From Desulfobotulus alkaliphilus (GTDB taxonomy: Bacteria; Desulfobacterota; Desulfobacteria; Desulfobacterales; ASO4-4), in the NCBI RefSeq assembly GCF_007830435.1, contig NZ_VLLC01000003.1, positions 116,475 to 180,474 of the forward strand: 64,000 nt of DNA, in the 5' to 3' direction. Each line of letters begins with the position of its first letter. Within the stretch, counting starts at the first letter, position 1. Positions 27,897 through 36,809 of this stretch are shown here, piece after piece. The notes under the pieces were generated by a model that was not told where the DNA came from, did not search any database, and saw only the letters and a program-made list of their open reading frames with translations. The translations under genes were made by a program, and so were the position numbers.

Positions 27897-29697
27897 CCTG
27901 AAGATCCTTTCCGGAAAAAATCAGCGTAAAGGTACTGCCCTGCCCGGGTATGGAAGAGACCACGATTTTTCCGCAGTGGGCTTCCATGATGTTATGGGCA
28001 ATGGCAAGGCCAAGGCCTGTACCCGAAGACCGGGTAGTAAAATAGGGGTCAAAAATATGGGGCAGGGCATGTTCATCTATGCCTATGCCCGTATCCCGTA
28101 TTTCTATGCATACTTTTCCATCCAGAAGATAATCTGTGATGGTCAGGGTGCCCCCGGTGTCTTTCATGGCATCCATGGCGTTGAGAAAGAGGTTCAAGAA
28201 TACCTGCCGGATGCGGTCTTCGTCAAGGGACATGAGAAGATCTTCTGAAATCCGGTTTTCCATGGCCTGCCTTGCATCAGCGGCAAGGGAGCTGACCAGC
28301 TGCAGCGTGGCTTCGGCAAGGTCCCGGATACGGATACAGCGTTTTGAAAGGACAACGGGTTTTGAAAAGTCCAGCAATTGTCCCACCACCCGGTTCAGGC
28401 GGTCCACTTCCTGTATCATGATATCCGCAATCCCGCTTTCTTCCGGGCTGTTGCCCTGTCTCTGGCGGAAAAGGGTGGCAAAACCCTTGATGGAGCTTAA
28501 GGGATTGCGGATTTCATGGGCAACGCCTGCCGCCAGTTTGCCCACGGTGACCAGTCGCTGGTTTCGCAGTATTTCCTTTCTCAGGGCATCGATTTCCGAA
28601 AGATCCCGAAGTAAAAGCATAATGCCGCCGGGTTCTTCTTCCGTATCCGGAGAAATTCTCGAAAGGCCTGCTTCCAGATGCAGGGGTTTTTCCTTCAATG
28701 TGCAGGGAATTTCCCGGTAGAAACCTTCTCCGTCCAGAAGGGGGGAGCTGAGGTCAGCAGATGCGAGAAAATCAAAAAGGGGGGCAGGCAGTACTTTTTT
28801 TGCGGGCGTGCCCGGTCGGGGCGGATCAATGCAGAGCAGTTTTTCTGCGAAAGGGTTGAGGGTTTTCAGCATGAGTTTATCATCAAAGGCCATCAGACCC
28901 ATGGGCATGTTTTCCACCAGATGGTTGGAAAAGGCCCTTACCCTGGACAAGGTGGTTCGGGTCAGCTGAAAACTCTGGAATAAAAGGATGAAAACAATGC
29001 CCGCAAAACCCACGAGCAGCATCATGCCGCTCATGAGCAGGGAGTGCCACATGTCCGAGCTTCTGGCCCTTTCCACATTGTGCATGTCCAGACCGATGAA
29101 AATCATAAGATTTTCCTGATTCAGACGGGAAAGGGAGGCCAGGGAGGGATCCATGCTGGCCAGCATGCGAAGGCGCTGCTGGATCAGGCTGTCTTCATCG
29201 GGACTGGGAAGAAAGGGGCGATAAACCTCAAAAACCGGGGGGTTGTCTCCGTTCTGAAGAATACGCCAGTAAAGAATATTTCTTGTGCTGTCCGGATGTT
29301 CAATCCCTTCGCTCCGGATCTGGGGAGAGGGAGGCAGGAGGGCCTGCTGAATTTTCATGCCCACCCTTTCGGGCTGGCTGTGGGCAATGATCGTACCGTT
29401 TTCCCGGATGACAAAAAGGTAACGGATGTCCGGCTGCCTTGCGGTTTCTTCCAGCAGATGCTGCAGTCGGAATCCCTGCCAGTGGGCTGTGGCCATGCCC
29501 GTGCGGGTGCCTGCTTCAAAGGCCCGTATCAGGGCGGCCCCCTTTTCCAGCAGCAGGCGGTAGGCACTTTCCTTCTGGCTTTGTATGGTATTGAAGGTGG
29601 CAAAGCCCACCAGGGGAAAGAGGACGAGGGAGGCTCCGGCAACCACCCAGGGAGGCAGGGAGGCCCAGAATCGTCCGGAAAGCATTTCCTTACTCAT
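27868..29697 (-). CDS. Membrane sensor histidine kinase (ZraS-like)
   Basis: The 609-residue kinase has an N-terminal membrane helix (about 15-35), a periplasmic sensing region of about 200 residues, and a second helix (LLMSGMMLLVGFAGIVFILLF). A PAS-like domain (LVENMPMGLMAFDD...), the dimerisation/phospho-acceptor segment VAHEIRNPLSSIKGF and an ATPase domain with NLFLNAMDAM, DTGIGI and GTGLGLAI complete it. ATG 29697 is the best start, although its ribosome site is weak. It pairs with the overlapping sigma-54 regulator. The upstream region holds an 18-bp perfect inverted repeat. The signal is unknown. Confidence 0.92.
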   Translation of the reverse strand: MSKEMLSGRFWASLPPWVVAGASLVLFPLVGFATFNTIQSQKESAYRLLLEKGAALIRAFEAGTRTGMATAHWQGFRLQHLLEETARQPDIRYLFVIRENGTIIAHSQPERVGMKIQQALLPPSPQIRSEGIEHPDSTRNILYWRILQNGDNPPVFEVYRPFLPSPDEDSLIQQRLRMLASMDPSLASLSRLNQENLMIFIGLDMHNVERARSSDMWHSLLMSGMMLLVGFAGIVFILLFQSFQLTRTTLSRVRAFSNHLVENMPMGLMAFDDKLMLKTLNPFAEKLLCIDPPRPGTPAKKVLPAPLFDFLASADLSSPLLDGEGFYREIPCTLKEKPLHLEAGLSRISPDTEEEPGGIMLLLRDLSEIDALRKEILRNQRLVTVGKLAAGVAHEIRNPLSSIKGFATLFRQRQGNSPEESGIADIMIQEVDRLNRVVGQLLDFSKPVVLSKRCIRIRDLAEATLQLVSSLAADARQAMENRISEDLLMSLDEDRIRQVFLNLFLNAMDAMKDTGGTLTITDYLLDGKVCIEIRDTGIGIDEHALPHIFDPYFTTRSSGTGLGLAIAHNIMEAHCGKIVVSSIPGQGSTFTLIFSGKDLQDASCHPHRG

Positions 29698-29806
29698 AAA
29701 TATTTCAATCCCGTCGGTCTTTGGTTTGCGTTCAGCAGCCTTTCTGTTGGCAGCAAAAATCAGACCATGGTAAAATACAGGAAATACGGTGTTTTTATGG
29801 GTGTTT

Positions 29807-29865
29807 GGATACAAAATAACCACATCGTCCCCGGACCCAAGGACCTTTGTGGTTATTTTGTATCC
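29807..29865. promoter_or_regulatory. 18-bp perfect inverted repeat between chemoreceptor and kinase genes
   Basis: GGATACAAAATAACCACA (29807-29824) is exactly complementary to TGTGGTTATTTTGTATCC (29848-29865). The 23-nt loop contains a further GTCC/GGAC pair. It lies 21 bp after the chemoreceptor stop and 110 bp before the kinase start. There is no T tract, so either a factor-assisted terminator or a protein-binding site is possible. Confidence 0.6.
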
Positions 29866-29886
29866 ATTATGGGCAGGGCATTCCCC

Positions 29887-31404
29887 TCAGGAAGCCACCA
29901 GTTTTTTAAGGGAAAGGGAGATCTCCGTCAGCTGGCCTGCTTTGGTATCCACATGCTGGCCGTTTTCGGCGAGTTTACGGCTGGTTTCACGGATATCCCG
30001 GATGTTTTCCGTAATGGCGGCGGCATTCCGGGCATTCTCACCGACCCTTGTGTTCACCTCTCCCACCCCTGCGGTGGCCTGACCGATGTGACCGGCAATT
30101 TCCTGCATGGTCACGGACTGCTCCTCAACGGCGGAGGCAATGGCAGAGACCCCCTCGTTGGCTTCATGGACCACGGTGGAAATTTCCCGGATATCGGTGA
30201 TACTCACATGGGTGGCATTCTGAATTTGTTCAATCTGCCTGCGGATATCCAAAGTGGCATCGGCTGTCTGTCTGGCCAGATTTTTGATTTCATTGGCCAC
30301 AACGGCAAAGCCCTTGCCCGCCTCACCGGCTCTGGCCGCCTCTATGGTGGCATTGAGGGCAAGGAGATTGGTCTGTTCGGAAATTTCCGTAATGACTTCA
30401 GTAATTTTTCCGATGGCTTCCGCACCCTGACCCAGTGCCCGGATTTTTTCCGTGGAAAGGGTGGCTTTTTTGACGGCTTCTTCCGTGACCTGACTGGCCC
30501 CCTGGGTATTTCTGGCAATTTCCTGAATGGTGCTGGTCATTTCTTCCACGGCAGAGGCAATGGAGTTGAGGTTGGCCGTGGCCTGATCCATGGCTGCGGC
30601 AACACTCTGGATATTCTCCCCCATGGCTTCCGTGGCAGAGGTAACATTTTCCGCCTTGGCAGAAAGGGCTTCGGTATCCTCTGCGGTTTCACCGGAGATA
30701 TCCTTTAGTTCCATGGCGGCATGGCCCAGATTTTCGGCTTTTTCCTTCATGGATTCAAAGATTTTTTCCAGTTGTTTTCCCTGTTCTGCAATCTGTGTCT
30801 TGTCTTTGATGCCCGTCCAGTACCAGTTGTGGTTGGATCGGGTCACCATGAGGAGCATGGCGGAAAAAAAGAAGATGAAAACGGCAAAGGCAAGGGATAC
30901 GGCATCCCCGTGGATCAGGCCCCACAGGATGCTGGGGGCAATGACCAGCACAACAAAAATAAGGGCCGAAGACAGTCTGGGGGACATGGATGAGGTGGCT
31001 CCGGAAGCCAGTCCGCAGAGGGAAAGCACCGCAAGGAGGGAGACCCATTCAATGCCGTAGTGCTGGAGGGAAATGAATCCCAGGAGACCCCACAGAAAGC
31101 CAACACTGTAATTGCCGAAAAGAAAAAGGCTGTGCCACAAAACCGGTGCGCTGTCATAGGAGTCCGCTGTTTTTCTGGATACAATGAAGCGAAGGGGGGT
31201 TATCAGTACAACCCCTGCGGTGAGCATCCAGAAAAAAGCAGGCAGATCCTGATTGATGGGGGTAAGAAAGTAGAAGAGAAGCAGGCCCATGGGATAGGCG
31301 GCAATGGAGGATCTGGATCTGGCAGCCAGTTCCAGATCCGCTTCCCGCCGGTGCGCTTCCTTAAAAGATCTGCTGATTTTTTCCGTACTTGCTGTATCTG
31401 TCAT
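29887..31404 (-). CDS. Methyl-accepting chemotaxis protein with six-helix membrane sensor
   Basis: The 505-residue chemoreceptor starts at ATG 31404 with AGGAGG seven bases upstream. Residues about 30-190 form six hydrophobic segments with no sizeable periplasmic domain, so the signal is likely sensed in or at the membrane. The coiled-coil signalling domain follows, with the conserved hairpin tip [21 protein letters not shown], which contacts CheA and CheW. No HAMP domain is evident. The C-terminus lacks a CheR-tethering pentapeptide. A sensory-energy or membrane-state role is inference only. Confidence 0.92.
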   Translation of the reverse strand: MTDTASTEKISRSFKEAHRREADLELAARSRSSIAAYPMGLLLFYFLTPINQDLPAFFWMLTAGVVLITPLRFIVSRKTADSYDSAPVLWHSLFLFGNYSVGFLWGLLGFISLQHYGIEWVSLLAVLSLCGLASGATSSMSPRLSSALIFVVLVIAPSILWGLIHGDAVSLAFAVFIFFFSAMLLMVTRSNHNWYWTGIKDKTQIAEQGKQLEKIFESMKEKAENLGHAAMELKDISGETAEDTEALSAKAENVTSATEAMGENIQSVAAAMDQATANLNSIASAVEEMTSTIQEIARNTQGASQVTEEAVKKATLSTEKIRALGQGAEAIGKITEVITEISEQTNLLALNATIEAARAGEAGKGFAVVANEIKNLARQTADATLDIRRQIEQIQNATHVSITDIREISTVVHEANEGVSAIASAVEEQSVTMQEIAGHIGQATAGVGEVNTRVGENARNAAAITENIRDIRETSRKLAENGQHVDTKAGQLTEISLSLKKLVAS

Positions 31405-31599
31405 TTTTTTTGCCTCCTGATATGTCATTCATTGTTTGAATGCAGCCTTATGGCAAATTCATCATATCAGGGCAAGGGTTTTATTGAACGGTTGGTTTAC
31501 GGGCAGGGGCAAGGCCTGTCCTGGAGCCGGTGGCTGAGGCTTTCGAAGCCCAGGACGGGGCCGCACACAGACGCCAGATCTGCTCCTGTGATTTTTTTT
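31405..31599. other. Intergenic region with a GTCCTGG hairpin
   Basis: GTCCTGG (31518-31524) pairs with CCAGGAC (31550-31556), with an inner GGCT/AGCC pairing. Nearby GGGCAGGGGCAAGGCCTGTCC recalls the family B core. Otherwise nothing is recognised. Confidence 0.45.
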
Positions 31600-31784
31600 G
31601 TACTTGTTCAGCATTATTTTCGAGCTACCATATCTGCCAGGCAGATGCACAGGCACCCAAGCTATTTGCCAGTGACGCAAACGATTGCAACGTCACTTTC
31701 AAATAGCCAGGGTGCCTTGCAACACTTTGAATCTGCTGTAATTACAGCATTGGGATTTCAGAATAAACGATGCTGAACAGTCAC
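31600..31784 (-). mobile_element. Family A repeat, short form (copy A3)
   Basis: The 185 bp run between GTACTTGTTCAGCAT and ATGCTGAACAGTCAC, a near-perfect 15-bp inverted pair. The central third of the full element is missing. Flanks TTTTTTTT and GTTCTTTT could be a decayed 8-bp duplication. Confidence 0.85.
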
Positions 31785-31814
31785 GTTCTTTTGTAGTCTC
31801 ACAGGCCTATCCTT

Positions 31815-34800
31815 TTAATCCCTGTCTATATCCAGACGCAGCCCCGTATCTGCGGGGGGCTTTGCCTTTTTCTGCCATAAAGATCCCGTCATCAGGGCCT
31901 GCCATGCCCATGGCGCCCATGAAAGAACCCGTCCCGCCAGCCAGAGCGCCCAGGCAAACATCAGCAGACGCCAGAAAAAGAGGGGCATGGTGAACACACC
32001 TGCTGAGGGCAGAAGGCCCTCACTGCGGTCTGCGGTCCAGCGCAGCAGCCCTGTGTGGGAGCCGTTGCCTGCTATCTGCATGTCCGGGATACCCAGCAGA
32101 CCGTTGCGGACCCCTTCCAGAAGCAGCAGGGCCATGGTGACAAGTAAAAGCCCCAGACCACACTGCCAGAGGTTGTGCAGCACTCCCATGGGGGCGTTTT
32201 GTCTGCTGCGCCAGTCAAAGATGAAAAATCCAGCGCCCACAATCAGCACGGCAAAGGGGGAAAGGGAGACCAGTCCCAGACCCAGAAGCAGCCAGTCCCT
32301 TGTTCTGAGGGGGGATTTATCCGGCCTGAAGCTGAGAAGGGCCGTTGCCGTCAGCACCAGAAAAATCCAGCCCCAGATGCGGACGCCCGGTCCCAGAAGG
32401 GGACCATAGGTCCAGAGCAGCCACTGATTTTTATCCAGATGGATTTCCTGGGTAATATTGGCCGTGGGCATGGCCATGTCCATCTTTGGCATGGAAAGGA
32501 TGCGGGGCCGCAGCAGGGGTTTTTTCTGCTCTTCCATTTCCCATACGAACTGAACCCTGTGGGTTCCCGGTGTCAGGGGAAGCAGGAGGTCTTCATTTTC
32601 TCCGGGAAGGGGCTGCAGTTCTCCGTTGATGCGGATTTCTTTGATTGTGGCCCCTTCCGGATTCTTTATGGGATGGAGAAAGGCCTTGCCGGAACGGATC
32701 GCTGCTTCCATGGTCAGCCGTCTGCGCTCCCTGCCGTCTTCAAGTTTCAGCAACACATTTTCTGCCGTGCGTGTGGGGCCGGGGGCAGGCTCCATGGCAG
32801 TGAGGGAAAGGGTCAGGCTTTCACCGGGAAGGGGTGTCCATACAAGGCCCCGGCCTGAGGGTCGGGGTGCCGCCGGGGTGCCGGACCATGAAAGGTGACG
32901 GTCCGTATCTCCGTGAATCTCCCACTGCTCTGAAAAAAGAAGGGTTTCTGCAGCAAAAAGCCGGATGCTGTCTTCTTCGGGAAGGCGGCTTTCCCAGGCA
33001 ATGCGCTGCCTGTGGCCGGGGATGGGAATTTCCACATGCCCGTCCCTTACGGGAAAACCATCGCTGATGACGGTTTCATCGGGAATCAGGGGAATGCGCA
33101 GACTGCCGGACACAAGGCCCGGATAGGGTCGGCTGACCTCGGTTCTGACCTGCCAGTAGCGGTCCCGGCTGATGATCCTTTTTACCTGCACAAAGGCTTT
33201 CAGTTCCGGAGATGCGTCTTTGGGAATGTCTTCGGCCCTGCTGTGTGCAGGCGTGAAGGTGAGGCTGTCCCGTACCCTTCCTGCGGCATCCAGCCCCTCC
33301 GTGTTCCAGCCCGGCGCTTTAAGCACGAGGCTGTCCGGCGGCAGGGGAAAATTCAGGCGGAAGCGGTTTTCCGGCAGGCTTCCCTGAATGCGGAGGGTAT
33401 GGATGCCTGCGTCCACGGGGATATGGTTTTTTCCCCGCCAGAGCAGAAGGGATTTTTTTTCTCCGTTGAGAAGGGTTTCAAAGGAAGGAAGGCTTTCATC
33501 GGTGGCCGGTATGGGAAAGGCCAGTTTTTTACCCGCATGGATTTCCATTTCAAGGGCAAAGCCGGGGTTTTCTGCCTCGGGATGGTCCAGCACAAGGCTT
33601 GCGGGGCCGCTTCTGGCGCAGTGGGGATCACAGAGGTGTTCCGTCTGCATTCTTTTTTTTAAGTCTTCCAGCATCCATTCCGGAGGAAATTCTGCCCTGA
33701 CTCCCGTGGCGGGGAGGAAAAGGAGAAGAATAAGGAAGGCACCTGCGGTTTTGCCCAGAGGGGAAAGCCTGTAGGGAAAGCCCGCAGCCAGACGCCCCAG
33801 AACCAGCAGAACAAAGCCGACCCGGAGCAGGGCCGCAAGGGAGGCCGCAAGGGGCGGTATCAGATAAAAGACAAGGCTGTGGGAAGATCCGGTAAGGCCC
33901 GTATGCACCGGGATGCTCCGCCACTGCCAGTCAGGAACGCCGGGGCCTGTCTGGGTGACGGCCGGGGCTTTGGCGGGGGCTTCCATGGCATGGAAGGGTT
34001 GGGCATCCTGTCTGCTCAATACCTGTCTTCTGGCCTCACCGGCTTCCATGGCTTCCATGGCCACGCTGGGAAGGGCATCGGCGACCATGGCTTTTTCCTG
34101 CATCATGGTTTCGCTTCGCAGGGTCCTGAGGGCGGCTTTGTCGCCTGCCCTGTGGGAAGGGGCCCTGTCCAGCCTTTCAAGCTGGGGATAGATGGCCGTT
34201 CGGATCTGATCCGCAGCATAGGGGAGGGCCACAAGGCCTGCGGTAAGGAGCAGAAAAACATGGATTCCCGACAGAATGACAAGGCCTGCAGCCGGTATGT
34301 TTTCACGCGTACTGGCATATTTTCCAAGGGCTGCCGTGGCCGCAAGACCGAACCAGAAGAAAAGGGGCAGGGGGAAGCTGTGGTGGAAAAGGGCGATGGC
34401 AAGGCCGAAACCAAGGCCCCATCCTGTGCCCCAGATGCGCAGGGCCACGCCGGAAAGCATGACCAGAAAAAAGACATCCAGCAGGGTCCAGCGGGAAGTG
34501 AAGCTGTCGTCCATGGCGGTTTTTCCTCCCTGCATACCCGCCAGATGCCAGCCCGGAGGCAGATGCAGGGTGATATCCGTCTGCTCATGGCGGTGCTGCC
34601 ATCCCCCAGGAAGGGGGGTGCCGGAGAGTTTGCCGTCCATGCGGCTGAGTACCGTAAGGGAAAGGGGGCCCGGTGGCAGCTCTATACCCTGCAGGCTGTC
34701 CTTGACGGTGATCATGCGATCCTGTTCATTGAGGGCCATGCGGCCGGGCAGGAGGGGGCCCTTTGTATCCATACCCATATAACGGCGGGTGTTGAGGGTA

Positions 34801-35930
34801 CCCGTAAGCTGATCCCGGACCGTGGCTCCTTTGCCGTCAAAGTCCAGCCAGATATCCCTTTTCATCCGGAGCCTGTCTTCCGGGGGCTGCTGCAGCGTTT
34901 CCCGGATGACCAGTCCGGGGCTGGCATCGGGGGCCATGCGATAGGCGGCATGGCGTTTCCAGGCATCGGGCAGGGGGGTCTGTCTGGGATCTACGGACTG
35001 TCCGCCCGTAAACTCTGCGGCCCTCAGTTCAGGAGCAGGAATAAAAACCCAGAGTTCATCTTCCCTGCGACCTTCCAGACGGAATTCTGTATCTGATCCG
35101 GAGAGCAGATGCACAAGGCGGATGGTGAAATTGCCGGGCCGCAGATCCATCACAAGGCCCTCTTCCAGCCCCGGTTTCAGGGGCAGGGGACTTTCCACAA
35201 ATACAAGGGAGGCCTTTTCCGGCATGGGAACGGCCAGTCTTTCCTGACGGGGGCTTCCCGAAACAGCCAGTTGTATCCGGGTTTCCAGCTCCAGGGGATG
35301 GCCGTCCTGAAGTTTTCTGAAAATACGCATCTCCGTATGACCCTGTGCCCTCCCTTCTCCGGTGGCAGGCCGGGCTTTCAGCCAGAGCCTGCCACCCGTA
35401 TCCCTTTGCAGCCCATGGATGGCTTTCTGATTTTTTTCTACCCGGATCAGGGAAATTTCAGGGGGAATGCTAAGGGTATCGGGAAGGGCTGACCATGCAA
35501 ACTCACCTTTTATAATATGACTTCCCGGCTTAAGGTAGATAACGGGTCTGTTTTTTTCCAGAAGCACCGGTTCTTCCCTGCCATTGACCCGCACCCTGCG
35601 GGGCATGCGCGCTGCATCTCCGGGAAGGGGGACGGCACTTTCAAACAATACATCCCAGCCAATGGTAAAATGGCCGCCCTTTTCTTCCAGTTCAAGGCTA
35701 AGGGGACCGGGCCAGATACAGAGGCTTTCCGCCGTATTATCCGCTGTCTGGGGGCAGATGTTTTTTCTGTCCTGCTCCTGCACCCATGGCACCCAGGGTT
35801 TCAGGGGCTCAGGGATGTTTTCCGGGCTGCGGGCCTGCACACCGGATAAGGGAAAAAAGACAAGCATGGAAAGGGCAAGGCAGAAAAGGAAGATGGGGAA
35901 AGGGCCTTTTTGGGACGGGCAGGTGTGCAT
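31815..35930 (-). CDS. Very large uncharacterised membrane protein with repeated periplasmic domains
   Basis: I do not recognise a named family. The 1371-residue protein has a signal/anchor (about 11-34) and a long extracytoplasmic beta-rich region (35-480) ending in several membrane helices (about 482-570). A charged linker (570-680) and more helices (686-745) follow. A second extracytoplasmic region (746-1170) leads to a C-terminal helix bundle (about 1186-1335). A segment of the form NG-x-LPL-x-G-x-H occurs three times: VNGREEPVLL (115), LNGEKKSLLL (821) and INGELQPLPG (1101). AGGAG lies six bases before ATG 35930. It is a single-gene unit flanked by repeats. Confidence 0.8.
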   Translation of the reverse strand: MHTCPSQKGPFPIFLFCLALSMLVFFPLSGVQARSPENIPEPLKPWVPWVQEQDRKNICPQTADNTAESLCIWPGPLSLELEEKGGHFTIGWDVLFESAVPLPGDAARMPRRVRVNGREEPVLLEKNRPVIYLKPGSHIIKGEFAWSALPDTLSIPPEISLIRVEKNQKAIHGLQRDTGGRLWLKARPATGEGRAQGHTEMRIFRKLQDGHPLELETRIQLAVSGSPRQERLAVPMPEKASLVFVESPLPLKPGLEEGLVMDLRPGNFTIRLVHLLSGSDTEFRLEGRREDELWVFIPAPELRAAEFTGGQSVDPRQTPLPDAWKRHAAYRMAPDASPGLVIRETLQQPPEDRLRMKRDIWLDFDGKGATVRDQLTGTLNTRRYMGMDTKGPLLPGRMALNEQDRMITVKDSLQGIELPPGPLSLTVLSRMDGKLSGTPLPGGWQHRHEQTDITLHLPPGWHLAGMQGGKTAMDDSFTSRWTLLDVFFLVMLSGVALRIWGTGWGLGFGLAIALFHHSFPLPLFFWFGLAATAALGKYASTRENIPAAGLVILSGIHVFLLLTAGLVALPYAADQIRTAIYPQLERLDRAPSHRAGDKAALRTLRSETMMQEKAMVADALPSVAMEAMEAGEARRQVLSRQDAQPFHAMEAPAKAPAVTQTGPGVPDWQWRSIPVHTGLTGSSHSLVFYLIPPLAASLAALLRVGFVLLVLGRLAAGFPYRLSPLGKTAGAFLILLLFLPATGVRAEFPPEWMLEDLKKRMQTEHLCDPHCARSGPASLVLDHPEAENPGFALEMEIHAGKKLAFPIPATDESLPSFETLLNGEKKSLLLWRGKNHIPVDAGIHTLRIQGSLPENRFRLNFPLPPDSLVLKAPGWNTEGLDAAGRVRDSLTFTPAHSRAEDIPKDASPELKAFVQVKRIISRDRYWQVRTEVSRPYPGLVSGSLRIPLIPDETVISDGFPVRDGHVEIPIPGHRQRIAWESRLPEEDSIRLFAAETLLFSEQWEIHGDTDRHLSWSGTPAAPRPSGRGLVWTPLPGESLTLSLTAMEPAPGPTRTAENVLLKLEDGRERRRLTMEAAIRSGKAFLHPIKNPEGATIKEIRINGELQPLPGENEDLLLPLTPGTHRVQFVWEMEEQKKPLLRPRILSMPKMDMAMPTANITQEIHLDKNQWLLWTYGPLLGPGVRIWGWIFLVLTATALLSFRPDKSPLRTRDWLLLGLGLVSLSPFAVLIVGAGFFIFDWRSRQNAPMGVLHNLWQCGLGLLLVTMALLLLEGVRNGLLGIPDMQIAGNGSHTGLLRWTADRSEGLLPSAGVFTMPLFFWRLLMFAWALWLAGRVLSWAPWAWQALMTGSLWQKKAKPPADTGLRLDIDRD

Positions 35931-36044
35931 GGTTTTCTCCTTTTGGGGAATCCGTGGTATGCTGTAATCCTTCAGAATCCGGAAGAGGGAATCCTCCTAA
36001 GCAAATTTGAGAATTTGAGTTATAAGGTGGAAATTTAAAAAAGA

Positions 36045-36105
36045 ATCTACAGGGCCGAAAAACCATTCACAGGGGCAGACCTTCAAGCCTGCCTGTATTA
36101 AAATA
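36045..36105 (+). repeat. Fragment of family B
   Basis: AGGGCCGAAAAACCATTCACA and GGGGCAGACCTTCAAGCCTG match the right half of the family B core. The ends are absent. Confidence 0.6.
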
Positions 36106-36113
36106 TCCAATCG

Positions 36114-36604
36114 TACCCCCATATCCTCTGTCCTGCCATATAAAAATGCAGGTCCTGCCCTGTAGCCCATGCATCCAAAGGCATTTTTGTCACAGACCCC
36201 AGGGTATAGGAGAAGTCCGTTCCCGCTGAAAAAAACCTTCTGCCCTGAAAGGGAAGAACTGGCAGAAGCTTCCACCGGGACGAGACTCTGGATCTTTAGG
36301 AAATATTCTTTTACCTTGGCAGGGGAAGTGCAAAATGCAGACATAGGGGCTACGGCGGCAGGCTTGCCATCCATGAAGTGTTTGTGATGACGGAAGCTGT
36401 GCGTGCCCTCATTGCAAAGGGGGCGTCCATCCTTGAAATCAATGAAATGGCAAGGCAGGCGGGTTTTCAGTCCATGCGGTACGATGGCATGAAAAAGGTA
36501 CTGGCCGGTCTCACAAGCCTTGACGAACTGGAACGGGTCACCATGGGAGATGTGTAGCATGAAAACGGATTTTGCCCCGCCTGAAAGGGCCTCTGAGAAA
36601 AGGG
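36114..36604 (+). repeat. 491-bp duplicated segment, left copy
   Basis: It matches 38491-38981 base for base in register (constant offset 2377, no indels), with roughly 95% identity by eye. It contains a decayed PilB/GspE C-terminus. It ends 46 bases into a copy of the start of the histidine kinase gene found intact at 38936. Confidence 0.92.
36249..36557 (+). pseudogene. Decayed C-terminus of a PilB/GspE-type secretion ATPase, left copy
   Basis: The frame ending at TAG 36555-36557 reads GYGGRLAIHEVFVMTEAV and then KVLAGLTSLDELERVT, the C-terminal block of PilB/GspE ATPases. An in-frame TAG at 36297 and a TGA at 36246 interrupt it. The first Cys of the zinc CxxC (GCAKC in the other copy) is Ser here. 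There is no Walker motif. It is a non-functional remnant. Confidence 0.75.
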
Positions 36605-36633
36605 GACTGCTTTTTCAGCATAAAGATCTTTGA
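36559..36633 (+). pseudogene. Truncated start of the histidine kinase gene
   Basis: ATG 36559 opens MKTDFAPPERASE, nearly identical to the kinase at 38936. The frame leaves homology after about 15 codons and stops soon after. It is the right edge of the duplicated segment. Confidence 0.75.
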
Positions 36634-36809
36634 AATTACAGACAAATATGGATAGGCACAAATTTTTTTAATCACAGAATACACGGAAATAGTATTGAAA
36701 AAGGATGCGTTAGCAAGATACTCTCCGGCTCTTGCCCTATGTTGCTTTCTTTTTGAACTACCTGGAATTTATGGTCCGTTTGCTGTTATACATTCAGCCA
36801 TCCTCATTC
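36605..36809. other. Intergenic region, nothing recognised
   Basis: AT-rich sequence between the left duplication edge and the stop of the PDDEXK gene. No repeat of either family, hairpin terminator or open frame stands out. Confidence 0.5.

Noticed and set aside
29044..30708. Rightward 554-codon open frame opposite the kinase and chemoreceptor genes
   Set aside because: It is a low-complexity Gly/Phe/His-rich shadow crossing two well-supported leftward genes and has no domain.
36113..36560. Leftward open frames across both copies of the 491-bp duplication (about 180 residues each)
   Set aside because: They run antisense to a clear PilB/GspE C-terminal block on the plus strand, lack a ribosome site and match no family I know. 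Openness in both copies is explained by their common origin.
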